A stretch of DNA of 6,797 bases from contig CAKPAV010000095.1 in assembly GCA_934133115.1 (NCBI GenBank), positions 1 through 6,797 of the forward strand. Direction: 5' to 3'. This document shows positions 1-5,697 of this stretch, piece after piece. Under the pieces are notes generated by a model, which did no database searches, was not told the DNA's origin, and saw only the letters and a program-made list of their open reading frames with translations. The DNA comes from an uncultured Bacilli bacterium. Its GTDB lineage: Bacteria > Bacillota_I > Bacilli_A > RFN20 > CAG-826. The translations under genes and the position numbers were made by a program. Position 1 is the stretch's first letter, and each line of letters begins with the position of its first letter.

Positions 1-444
1 TATGGAAAGAAGACTATTGAATTACATTACTCAAAAATAAAACCGCAAATTATCATAGAAAAATATATTGGAAATGCAACTGCTCTTCCTATCGAATATA
101 AAATTCATGTGTTTAACGGAAAAGCCAAATACTTATATGTTGTAACTGGACGTGGAGTGGATATTAGGTATAACAACTACTACATTGATTGGACTCCTTT
201 TGATGAAGCACAATTTAATGGATGGAAAAAAACTGATTATGAACTTAAAAAGCCTAGCAATTTTTCTAAAATGATTTCTTTAGCGGAAACACTAGCAAAA
301 CCATTTCCATTTGTACGCGTTGATTTGTATAATATAGATGGCGTTATCTATTTTGGAGAAATGACTTTTACTCCAGCAAAAGGAACGTTAATATTTGATG
401 ATGATAATGCTGATTATGAAATTTCTAAATGGCTAAAAATTTAA
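1..444 (+). CDS. TupA-like ATP-grasp protein, C-terminal part (5' end outside window)
   Basis: The frame is open from base 1, so only the last 147 residues are present; the GTG/Val at 109 is internal, since conserved sequence (EKYIGN, then YKIHVFNGKAKYLYVVTGR) runs through it. The pattern matches the TupA-like ATP-grasp family of teichuronopeptide, capsule and exopolysaccharide clusters: the VFNGK/VVTGR strand pair, IDWTPF, KPSNFSKMISLAETLAKPFPFVRVDLYN, then an acidic metal/ATP end motif GEMTFTPAKG. Family members are thought to ligate amino acids or similar groups to a surface polymer using ATP, in the cytoplasm; the substrate here is unknown. The TAA at 442-444 is followed 14 nt later by the lipoprotein ATG, so the two are probably one operon, whose promoter lies outside the window. 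The family call is firm, the exact reaction is not. Confidence 0.85.
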   Translation, partial: YGKKTIELHYSKIKPQIIIEKYIGNATALPIEYKIHVFNGKAKYLYVVTGRGVDIRYNNYYIDWTPFDEAQFNGWKKTDYELKKPSNFSKMISLAETLAKPFPFVRVDLYNIDGVIYFGEMTFTPAKGTLIFDDDNADYEISKWLKI

Positions 445-445
445 T

Positions 446-452
446 AGAGGTG
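446..452 (+). promoter_or_regulatory. Ribosome binding site deciding the lipoprotein start
   Basis: AGAGGTG lies 6 nt upstream of the ATG at 459, immediately after the upstream stop codon. It favours ATG 459 over the in-frame ATG at 429, which overlaps the ATP-grasp gene, has no such site, and would put ten residues ahead of an otherwise clean lipoprotein signal peptide. Confidence 0.75.
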
Positions 453-458
453 AAAATT

Positions 459-1259
459 ATGAAAAAAATATTACCAATTCTATTTATTCCAATGTTACTT
501 ACTAGTTGCGGATTAGATTCAGAATTATGTCAAGATAGTAATGCTTTATTCCCCGAAAAAGACTATGTAAGTTCATTTGTAACTAAAGAAACTTTTAACT
601 ATACCGTAAGTTCTACTGATCAAACACTTATTACTAATTATGAAGATTTATCTGATGATATTAAAAAAGGCAAAAACGAATTTGAATTTGCGCGTTCAAC
701 AGCTTTGATAAATGAATCTGGATTAAACAACATTCATTATAACAAATTATTTGATGGAGAAATTTCTTGCTCTGGCGCTAAAGCTAATTCGCGATTAGGG
801 TTATTATCTAATGGAATTATCGTAGATTTTGAAAGTAAAACTGCAAATGAAGTAAATGGCATCGCTTTATATATGTCGCACAATTATTTAACACTTAAAA
901 TGATGGCCACTGTTACGCTTTATAAAAGTACAAACAATCCAAAAGTAACACGTGAATTTAATGCTTATAATTTCAATTTCCGTGTCAATCTTGGAACTAC
1001 GAATTTAGGGCCTTACTTCTTCTATGTTGATTTAAGCAAAATATTTGAAAATAGTGATGAATTAGATAATACGCAAATGATTGGATTTTCTTTTGAAAGA
1101 TTAGAATTAACCGATGAAGAAAAAGCCACAAGACAATATATGGATTACATATCTTCATTTGAAGAAGAAAATAAAATCATTGATGAAAAAACTGGCAATC
1201 GTCAATCATTTGTAAAAATGTATGACATGGCCCTTCCTTATGCCACTTGGAAAAGATAA
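459..1259 (+). CDS. Predicted lipoprotein of unknown function
   Basis: This 266-residue protein starts MKKILPILFIPMLLTSC, a short type II signal peptide: Lys-rich n-region, hydrophobic core, lipobox L14-T15-S16-C17. It should be lipidated at Cys17 and anchored on the outer face of the membrane. I do not recognise a family. The mature part is polar and looks beta-rich in its middle (about residues 95-200, including ISCSGAKANSRLGLLSNGIIVDF and GIALYMSHNYLTLKMMATVTLY), which could be a beta-sandwich or carbohydrate-binding fold; that is only an impression. Residues about 215-245 are charged and probably helical, and the end (VKMYDMALPYATWKR) is aromatic. It follows a polysaccharide ATP-grasp gene by 14 nt and ends at a terminator, so a role in surface-polymer assembly or attachment is inferred from context only. 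Five of its 8 Arg codons are CGN. Confidence 0.8.
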   Translation: MKKILPILFIPMLLTSCGLDSELCQDSNALFPEKDYVSSFVTKETFNYTVSSTDQTLITNYEDLSDDIKKGKNEFEFARSTALINESGLNNIHYNKLFDGEISCSGAKANSRLGLLSNGIIVDFESKTANEVNGIALYMSHNYLTLKMMATVTLYKSTNNPKVTREFNAYNFNFRVNLGTTNLGPYFFYVDLSKIFENSDELDNTQMIGFSFERLELTDEEKATRQYMDYISSFEEENKIIDEKTGNRQSFVKMYDMALPYATWKR

Positions 1260-1288
1260 AAAAGTCTTGCTAAAATGCAAGACTTTTT
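1259..1288. terminator. Bidirectional intrinsic terminator between convergent genes
   Basis: AAAGTCTTGC (1261-1270) and GCAAGACTTT (1277-1286) pair perfectly around a 6-nt loop TAAAAT; A/T pairs at 1259-1260 with 1287-1288 extend the stem to 12 bp. On the + strand the stem runs into TTTTTAT, just after the lipoprotein stop. On the - strand it ends in six T (complement of 1258-1263) and lies about 35 nt beyond the stop of the Wzy-like gene, so it can end both transcripts. Confidence 0.85.
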
Positions 1289-1322
1289 ATTTGCTCTTTA
1301 AATAGTTGATAATATTTTTTTA

Positions 1323-2606
1323 TTATTCATTTATCTTTTTTAATGATGAAGTTGAAACGTATCCAAATACAACTAACATTCCTAAGAATACAAAGTTTTC
1401 AATAAGCAATAATCCTACGTAATTGATAAGTAAAGTAATAACAAACAAAATTGCTAAAGATGTAACTGCAACTTTAATATTTAATTCATCATCTTTTTTA
1501 AGATATTGTATAAATTCAAATACCATTAATCCAAAGAAAGCGACAATCATTATAAATGGTAGAATACCACTTTGATATAAAACATCTAATAATAAATTTC
1601 CGGATGTAACATATGTATAATCACTTGGTAATAAAGTTCCAACAAATGCAACTTTATTTTCAAACATAAACTTCGTGCCACTTGTATAACGCGTAATACC
1701 AATTTGTTGCATTAAGAATTCTTTAAGAATATAGTTCATATTTGCATATTTTTCACTATGCATATGATAGTCAACTCTAAAGAATAAATATAAACCTGCT
1801 AAAAGCAAAACCAATACTCCAAATGCAATAAGATAATATTTAGTGTTTTTATTTTTAAAACGAATCAATAAACAAGGTACTAAGCCAATTATGAAGAAAA
1901 CCATTGCAAATACAATTGGAATAAGGATAATGGCACTTAATCCACATAATCCACCTAATAATGATCCATACCATAAAAATTTATTAGTTTTGCGATCAGT
2001 AAATAAAAGGGAAAAATTTCCTAGCAAAGCTACACCAAATTGATTTGGCACAGCGGAAGTAAAATCTAAATCGGAAAATATATTAGTAATAATACGTGCT
2101 TGATATATTAGTGCATTTTGTGCTCCGTAAAGCGGATTAGCAAAATGAATTGCATGAAACGCTCTTCCCATCCCGTATATAGTGGCAATTAAACTAATAA
2201 CACTAAATAATCCTAAACCAATATAGATGCCTGATAAAATATTAGCAAATGACGTTTTCTTATCTTTAAATAAGCCATAATATGCTCCTAAAGTAAAAAA
2301 TCCTAATCCACCTAATATAACGGAAATAGATAGTAGAAAGTCACGATAAGCAATTTGTCCAAAACAAGAACTAAGTAGTAGATATAATAATAATGTTACA
2401 ACTTCTAAACATAACGGAATAATTGTTTTATTTTTTGGTAAAGCTTTAATAATTGGCATAATAGCCACCGCCATTATTGCTATAGCCATGATGCGATAAA
2501 CAAGTGACAAATTAGCAAAATTTAAAAGTGTTAAAATAATAATTTCTACGGCAAAAAGAGGAATTAAATCTTTAAATACATTTGAACTACTAACTTTTTC
2601 TTCCAT
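1323..2606 (-). CDS. Polytopic membrane protein, Wzy polymerase / O-antigen ligase-like
   Basis: This 427-residue protein is almost entirely hydrophobic, with about 11-12 membrane segments. Approximate positions are 11-33, 35-56, 61-82, 89-113, 123-147, 186-204, 211-250 (probably two), 257-278, 348-369, 379-402 and 404-421. A long hydrophilic stretch at about 279-345 precedes the last three segments, and SGNLLLDVLYQSGILPF (about 335-351) resembles the end of the large outer loop in Wzy/WaaL proteins. Number of segments, late large loop and length suit a polysaccharide polymerase or O-antigen-ligase-like protein acting on lipid-linked repeat units at the outer membrane face; these families diverge greatly, so a polymer exporter remains possible. 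ATG 2606 lies one base after the stop of the GT-D gene, with a weak AAAGGAT site about 13 nt upstream, suggesting coupled translation. Six of its 8 Arg codons are CGN. Confidence 0.7.
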   Translation of the reverse strand: MEEKVSSSNVFKDLIPLFAVEIIILTLLNFANLSLVYRIMAIAIMAVAIMPIIKALPKNKTIIPLCLEVVTLLLYLLLSSCFGQIAYRDFLLSISVILGGLGFFTLGAYYGLFKDKKTSFANILSGIYIGLGLFSVISLIATIYGMGRAFHAIHFANPLYGAQNALIYQARIITNIFSDLDFTSAVPNQFGVALLGNFSLLFTDRKTNKFLWYGSLLGGLCGLSAIILIPIVFAMVFFIIGLVPCLLIRFKNKNTKYYLIAFGVLVLLLAGLYLFFRVDYHMHSEKYANMNYILKEFLMQQIGITRYTSGTKFMFENKVAFVGTLLPSDYTYVTSGNLLLDVLYQSGILPFIMIVAFFGLMVFEFIQYLKKDDELNIKVAVTSLAILFVITLLINYVGLLLIENFVFLGMLVVFGYVSTSSLKKINE

Positions 2607-2607
2607 A

Positions 2608-3528
2608 TTACCAATAACATCCTTTCTCTACTTTTTCATATCCTACTGGTTTACTCGTAGGGTGAATCCAATATTCATTTATTTCTTTTTTAACATAGTC
2701 ACGATTTTCCCATCGCTTACCAACAATTCCAAATAATAATGGTGTTGCTCCGCCTGTTTGTATAGCTTGTTTACCTAGTGATTTAACATAGTAACATAAT
2801 GGGGTACCATATGCACCTGCTCCAATAAGAGCAATATCAAAATCACATTTAGCAATTTCACTACGCATATATTCTAACGCATCAAACCAATTATGAAAAC
2901 TAGTTTCGTTATCCGCAATAGATTGTATAGCCTCTACTACTATAAAAGTTGCATTAATATCTTTAAGTTCTTTAATATGTTCTTTCTTTTTTAACTGGCT
3001 TAGCACATCTTCTTTAAAAGGAGTAACTATTAAAATTTTTTTATTATTTAAAGCTTTTAACCATAATTTATTAATTGGTTCAAAAGCAAAATATTGAATA
3101 GTTGTAGCATTTTTGCATTGTTTTTTATAAAAATAATCTTCCATGTGTATTCCAGATATTCCTAAAACATCAGTATCTTTCATTACTATATCCATCAACT
3201 CGTTATATTGATTCAAATAGCAATCTTCACTTGGAAAGAACCCTGCATTATTTTTCATTGAATATTTAACAGATTTTTTAAAATCTTTTTTAAATCCTAA
3301 ATTAATTTTTTCACCATTATTGATACAAGATAATTCAACAGCACCATATCTTACTGCCATAAATGGCTTATTACTCATTATTATATCGAATAACACTTTA
3401 TCACTATATTCAAGAGTTATATTCTTTTTACCGACAAAACGTTTGCAACTTTTGACTTTATGAAAGCATTTATAAAGAAAAACAAACCAAGCGTTTTTTA
3501 TAAAATAAAGTATATATTTTAATCGCAC
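2608..3528 (-). CDS. Putative GT-D-fold glycosyltransferase-like protein of surface polysaccharide clusters
   Basis: The protein has 306 residues. After a hydrophobic/basic N-terminus (1-31) comes PFMAVRYGAVELSC (55-68), carrying the RxGxxEL-type motif seen near the N-terminus of GT-D (DUF1792-like) proteins. The C-terminal half has a Rossmann-like strand-loop FDIALIGAGAYGTPLCYYVKS (230-250), then GGATPLLFGIVGKRW (259-273) and a VEKGCYW end. This combination is common in capsule and LPS loci, where such proteins are annotated GT-D fold or hypothetical; I infer sugar-nucleotide-dependent transfer, without knowing donor or acceptor. The start is GTG at 3528, supported by AGGAGG 8 nt upstream. 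The stop TAA is one base from the ATG of the Wzy-like gene, so both probably serve the same polymer. Five of 6 Arg codons are CGN, unlike the genes to its right. Confidence 0.65.
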   Translation of the reverse strand: MRLKYILYFIKNAWFVFLYKCFHKVKSCKRFVGKKNITLEYSDKVLFDIIMSNKPFMAVRYGAVELSCINNGEKINLGFKKDFKKSVKYSMKNNAGFFPSEDCYLNQYNELMDIVMKDTDVLGISGIHMEDYFYKKQCKNATTIQYFAFEPINKLWLKALNNKKILIVTPFKEDVLSQLKKKEHIKELKDINATFIVVEAIQSIADNETSFHNWFDALEYMRSEIAKCDFDIALIGAGAYGTPLCYYVKSLGKQAIQTGGATPLLFGIVGKRWENRDYVKKEINEYWIHPTSKPVGYEKVEKGCYW

Positions 3529-3536
3529 TTTTTAGA

Positions 3537-3542
3537 CCTCCT
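3537..3542 (-). promoter_or_regulatory. Strong ribosome binding site supporting a GTG start
   Basis: On the - strand AAGGAGGT precedes GTG 3528, with 8 nt between AGGAGG and the start codon. The near-perfect Shine-Dalgarno sequence, located between the stop of the broken dehydrogenase and this gene, supports the non-ATG start. Confidence 0.8.
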
Positions 3543-3546
3543 TAAA

Positions 3547-3939
3547 TTAAGAATTATATTTATTTTTAATAAACTCACCAATTCTTAAGCCATCAATAGC
3601 CGCGGACATAATGCCTCCAGCATATGACGCTCCTTCTCCACAAGGATAAACACCTTTAATGTTTGACTCACCAAATTCATTTCTAGGCATTTTAAGTGGA
3701 CTTGATGAACGTGTTTCAATTCCTGTCATTATTGCATCATAATCTTTAAAAAACGGATATTTTTTAGCTAACATTGGTAAGCCTAACTTTAACGATTCGC
3801 TGACAAAATCAGGCAACATCGAATCTAAATTAGTAAAATATGTTCCTGGAGTATAAGTTGGTTTTACTTTCCCTAATTTTATAGTTTTTTTGTTATTTAA
3901 AAAATCTTCCACTCTTTGAATAGGAGCAAAATAAGGATA
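3547..3939 (-). pseudogene. C-terminal remnant of a COG2509-type FAD-dependent dehydrogenase
   Basis: 130 codons remain of a family whose members usually have about 450-540 residues. Conserved C-terminal blocks are intact: APIQRVEDFL near the cut, DAIMTGIETRSSSPLKMPR, then GVYPCGEGASYAGGIMSAAIDGLRIGEFI, which in the family forms part of the FAD-binding core (Cys and GEGA motif). The N-terminal FAD GxGxxG Rossmann segment and most of the substrate domain are missing. Homologous-looking sequence begins right after the TAA of the GGGtGRT gene (YPYFAPIQRV directly follows it in frame). The first possible start, GTG at 3912, lies inside the conserved motif and has no ribosome binding site. The piece is therefore unlikely to be a functional gene. 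Alternatives are a deletion or recombination scar, or the end of an intact gene joined artificially to other DNA. It is 18 nt from the GT-D start and holds that gene's candidate promoter. Confidence 0.85.
3553..3581 (-). promoter_or_regulatory. Candidate sigma-A promoter for the GT-D / Wzy-like pair
   Basis: On the - strand TTGGTG (3576-3581) and a perfect TATAAT (3553-3558) are separated by 17 nt. Transcription would start near 3546, a few bases before the AAGGAGGT of the GT-D gene, giving a very short leader. The -35 box matches only its TTG half, and AT-rich DNA yields such matches by chance, so this is a moderate call. It lies in the last codons of the broken dehydrogenase. Confidence 0.5.
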
Positions 3940-3950
3940 TTATTTATTAA
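3930..3950. other. Junction between two compositionally different segments
   Basis: The - strand GGGtGRT frame ends with TAA (3940-3942), and the next codon is already inside the dehydrogenase coding sequence, in the same frame, with no spacer or terminator. Arg-codon choice and CpG frequency change here (19/29 versus 1/26 CGN; about 1.9 versus 0.7 CpG per 100 bp). The local sequence is AT-rich with short ATTTATT-like runs; no inverted repeats or integrase site are seen. It may be a recombination scar or an assembly join. Confidence 0.65.
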
Positions 3951-4941
3951 ATGCTTTTTCAACTGCCACTGAAACAGCAACACTTGCACCAACCATAGGA
4001 TTATTGCCCATTCCAATAAGTCCCATCATTTCTACATGCGCTGGAACAGATGATGAACCAGCAAATTGAGCATCACTATGCATTCTTCCCATTGTATCAG
4101 TCATACCATAAGAAGCCGGCCCCGCAGCCATATTATCTGGATGTAATGTTCTTCCAGTTCCACCACCAGATGCTACTGAAAAATATTTTTTACCACGCTC
4201 TATGCATTCTTTCTTATAAGTACCAGCTACTGGATGTTGAAATCTTGTAGGATTAGTTGAGTTACCAGTTATAGACACATCAACACCCTCAAGATGCATT
4301 ATTGCCACACCTTCTCTAACATCATTAGCTCCATAGCATTTTACTTTTCCTCTTTCACCGTCAGAATAAGATATTTCTTCTAAAACCTTAACCTTTCCAG
4401 TTTCAAAATCAAAATCTGTTTTTACATAAGTAAAACCATTAATTCTTGATATTATTTGTGCTGCATCCTTTCCAAGACCATTTAGAATAACTCTTAATGG
4501 TTCTTTTCTAACCTTATTTGCACTCTTTGCAATACCTATTGCACCTTCTGCTGCCGCAAAAGACTCATGCCCTGCTAAAAAAGCAAAACACTTTGTATCC
4601 TCAGAAAGTAACATAGATGCTAAATTTCCATGTCCTAAGCCAACTTTTCTCTCATCTGCAACAGAACCAGGTATACAAAAGGCTTGTAATCCTTCACCAA
4701 TACATTTTGCAACATCACTTGCCTTAGTTATACCCTTTTTTATTGCAATAGCAGCACCTAAAGTGTATGCCCAACATGCATTTTCAAAGCAAATTGGTTG
4801 AATTTGTTTAACTATTTCATATGGATCAAATCCATTATTAGTACAAAGTGCTCTAGCATCTTCAAAATCCTTAATTCCATATTTATCCATTATAGGTTTA
4901 ATCTGATTTATTCTTCTTTCATATCCTTCAAATAGTTCCAT
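3940..4941 (-). CDS. GGGtGRT-family protein (conserved, function unknown)
   Basis: This 333-residue protein carries the family signature SGGGTGRT (258-265), followed by conserved LHPDNMAAGPASYGMTDTMGRMH (266-288) and a Gly-rich C-terminus GLIGMGNNPMVGASVAVSVAVEKA. It also has GLGHGNLASM (101-110) and GHESFAAAEGAIGIAKSANK (124-143). No signal peptide or clear membrane segment is seen, so it is probably cytoplasmic. Eight Cys (33, 51, 56, 80, 89, 118, 202, 246) could include metal or Fe-S ligands, but no classical cluster motif is visible. The gene starts 11 nt after a NifU-like scaffold gene with its ribosome binding site across that gene's stop, so it is tightly coupled; a role in Fe-S or metal-cofactor handling is inferred from this pairing. 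Length looks complete, ending normally just before the junction. Twelve of 13 Arg codons are AGA. Confidence 0.9.
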   Translation of the reverse strand: MELFEGYERRINQIKPIMDKYGIKDFEDARALCTNNGFDPYEIVKQIQPICFENACWAYTLGAAIAIKKGITKASDVAKCIGEGLQAFCIPGSVADERKVGLGHGNLASMLLSEDTKCFAFLAGHESFAAAEGAIGIAKSANKVRKEPLRVILNGLGKDAAQIISRINGFTYVKTDFDFETGKVKVLEEISYSDGERGKVKCYGANDVREGVAIMHLEGVDVSITGNSTNPTRFQHPVAGTYKKECIERGKKYFSVASGGGTGRTLHPDNMAAGPASYGMTDTMGRMHSDAQFAGSSSVPAHVEMMGLIGMGNNPMVGASVAVSVAVEKAFNK

Positions 4942-4948
4942 AATCAAA

Positions 4949-4954
4949 CCTCCT
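4949..4954 (-). promoter_or_regulatory. Ribosome binding site deciding the GGGtGRT start
   Basis: AGGAGG on the - strand overlaps the TAG stop (4953-4955) of the NifU-like gene and lies 7 nt from ATG 4941. The in-frame TTG at 4947 would sit only 1 nt from it, so ATG is the start. The overlap indicates translational coupling of the two genes. Confidence 0.85.
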
Positions 4955-5642
4955 AATTTTCTCTTGGATCAATTTTTTTGACCGCCTCATTAAATCTACC
5001 ATATATACCACTTGCTTTTTCTATAGCTTCATCAGCATTAATACCCTGTTTAATATATTGCATCATTTTTCCTATATTAACATATTTATAGCCAATAATT
5101 TGATCATCAGAATCCAATCCCATTTCTACAACATATCCCTCTGCAAGTTCTAGATATCTAGGCCCTTTTGCAACTGTTGAATATATTGTTCCTACCTGAC
5201 TTCTGCTTCCTTTTCCTAAATCTTCAAGCCCAGCTCCAATCGGAAGACCTCCTTCAGAAAAAGCAGACTGACTTCTACCATAAACAATTTGTAAGAACAA
5301 CTCTCTCATAGCAGTGTTAATTGCATCACAAACTAAATCAGTATTTAATGCTTCTAATAAAGTTTTACCAACTAGTATTTCGCCAGCCATTGCAGCAGAG
5401 TGAGTCATACCACTACATCCTGTTGTTTCTATAAGTGCTTCTTGTATAATACCATCTTTTATATTTAAAGTTAATTTACACGCACCTTGTTGTGGAGCAC
5501 ACCAACCCACTCCATGCGTCAAACCTGAAATATCTTTAATTTCTTTAGCTCTAACCCACTTACCTTCTTCTGGTATAGGAGCTGGACCATGATTAACACC
5601 ATTTTTTACAACACACATTTCTTCGATTTCTTTAGAATACAT
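4953..5642 (-). CDS. NifU/IscU-like iron-sulfur cluster assembly scaffold protein
   Basis: The protein has 229 residues. The region about 40-125 resembles the NifU N-terminal/IscU fold: GWCAPQQGACKLTLNIKDGIIQEALIETTGCSGMTHSAAMAGEILVGKTLLEAL parallels the scaffold pattern of a first Cys, a G-C-(S/G)-containing loop followed by a small-residue helix, and GKT-EA. Cysteines are at 10, 48, 55, 76 and 105; C48 or C55, C76 and C105 are candidates for the three cluster ligands. Members of this subgroup are longer than IscU (about 125-150 residues), with an extra C-terminal domain (about 130-229, including GSRSQVGTIYSTVAKGPRYLELAEGYV). It probably acts in the cytoplasm, building or donating a cluster, perhaps to its partner, the GGGtGRT protein. 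ATG 5642 has AGGAGG at 5651-5656, 8 nt upstream, and its own promoter. All 7 Arg codons are AGA. Confidence 0.85.
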   Translation of the reverse strand: MYSKEIEEMCVVKNGVNHGPAPIPEEGKWVRAKEIKDISGLTHGVGWCAPQQGACKLTLNIKDGIIQEALIETTGCSGMTHSAAMAGEILVGKTLLEALNTDLVCDAINTAMRELFLQIVYGRSQSAFSEGGLPIGAGLEDLGKGSRSQVGTIYSTVAKGPRYLELAEGYVVEMGLDSDDQIIGYKYVNIGKMMQYIKQGINADEAIEKASGIYGRFNEAVKKIDPREN

Positions 5643-5665
5643 ATCATATACCTCCTACTAACTTA

Positions 5666-5694
5666 AGTATAAATTTTTATTTAAAAAAGGTAAA
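5666..5694 (-). promoter_or_regulatory. Sigma-A-type promoter of the NifU-like / GGGtGRT pair
   Basis: On the - strand TTTACC (5689-5694) and TATACT (5666-5671, 5 of 6 consensus bases) are separated by exactly 17 nt. The start point would be near 5659, just ahead of the AGGAGG at 5651-5656, so the leader is very short and leaves no room for a riboswitch. It sits in the 55-bp gap after the deacetylase stop, where I see no hairpin terminator, so readthrough from the deacetylase gene is also possible. Confidence 0.65.
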
Positions 5695-5697
5695 GAG

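Noticed and set aside
109..444. A complete 111-residue gene starting at GTG 109
   Set aside because: The frame is open to base 1 and conserved ATP-grasp sequence continues upstream; there is no ribosome binding site at 109. It is the end of a longer gene.
429..458. ATG 429 as start of the lipoprotein
   Set aside because: It overlaps the upstream gene, lacks a ribosome binding site and would spoil the signal peptide; ATG 459 has AGAGGTG 6 nt upstream.
1843..2043. 66-residue + strand reading frame
   Set aside because: It lies wholly antisense within the Wzy-like gene, with no recognisable protein features; a shadow frame.
4050..4250. 66-residue + strand reading frame
   Set aside because: It is antisense to the best conserved part of the GGGtGRT gene and has no independent support.
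3547..4941. Readthrough fusion of GGGtGRT protein and dehydrogenase fragment, since both are in one frame separated by a single TAA
   Set aside because: The GGGtGRT protein has full family length and a natural C-terminus. Nothing around the TAA suggests recoding, and the flavoprotein piece lacks its FAD-binding N-terminus. Shared frame has a one-in-three chance.
4942..4947. TTG 4947 as start of the GGGtGRT gene
   Set aside because: Only 1 nt from the Shine-Dalgarno sequence; ATG 4941 has proper 7-nt spacing.
5643..5697. Riboswitch or hairpin terminator between deacetylase and NifU-like genes
   Set aside because: The gap is 55 bp and is filled by a promoter and ribosome binding site; only a weak AT-rich palindrome (AAATTTTTATTT) is present.
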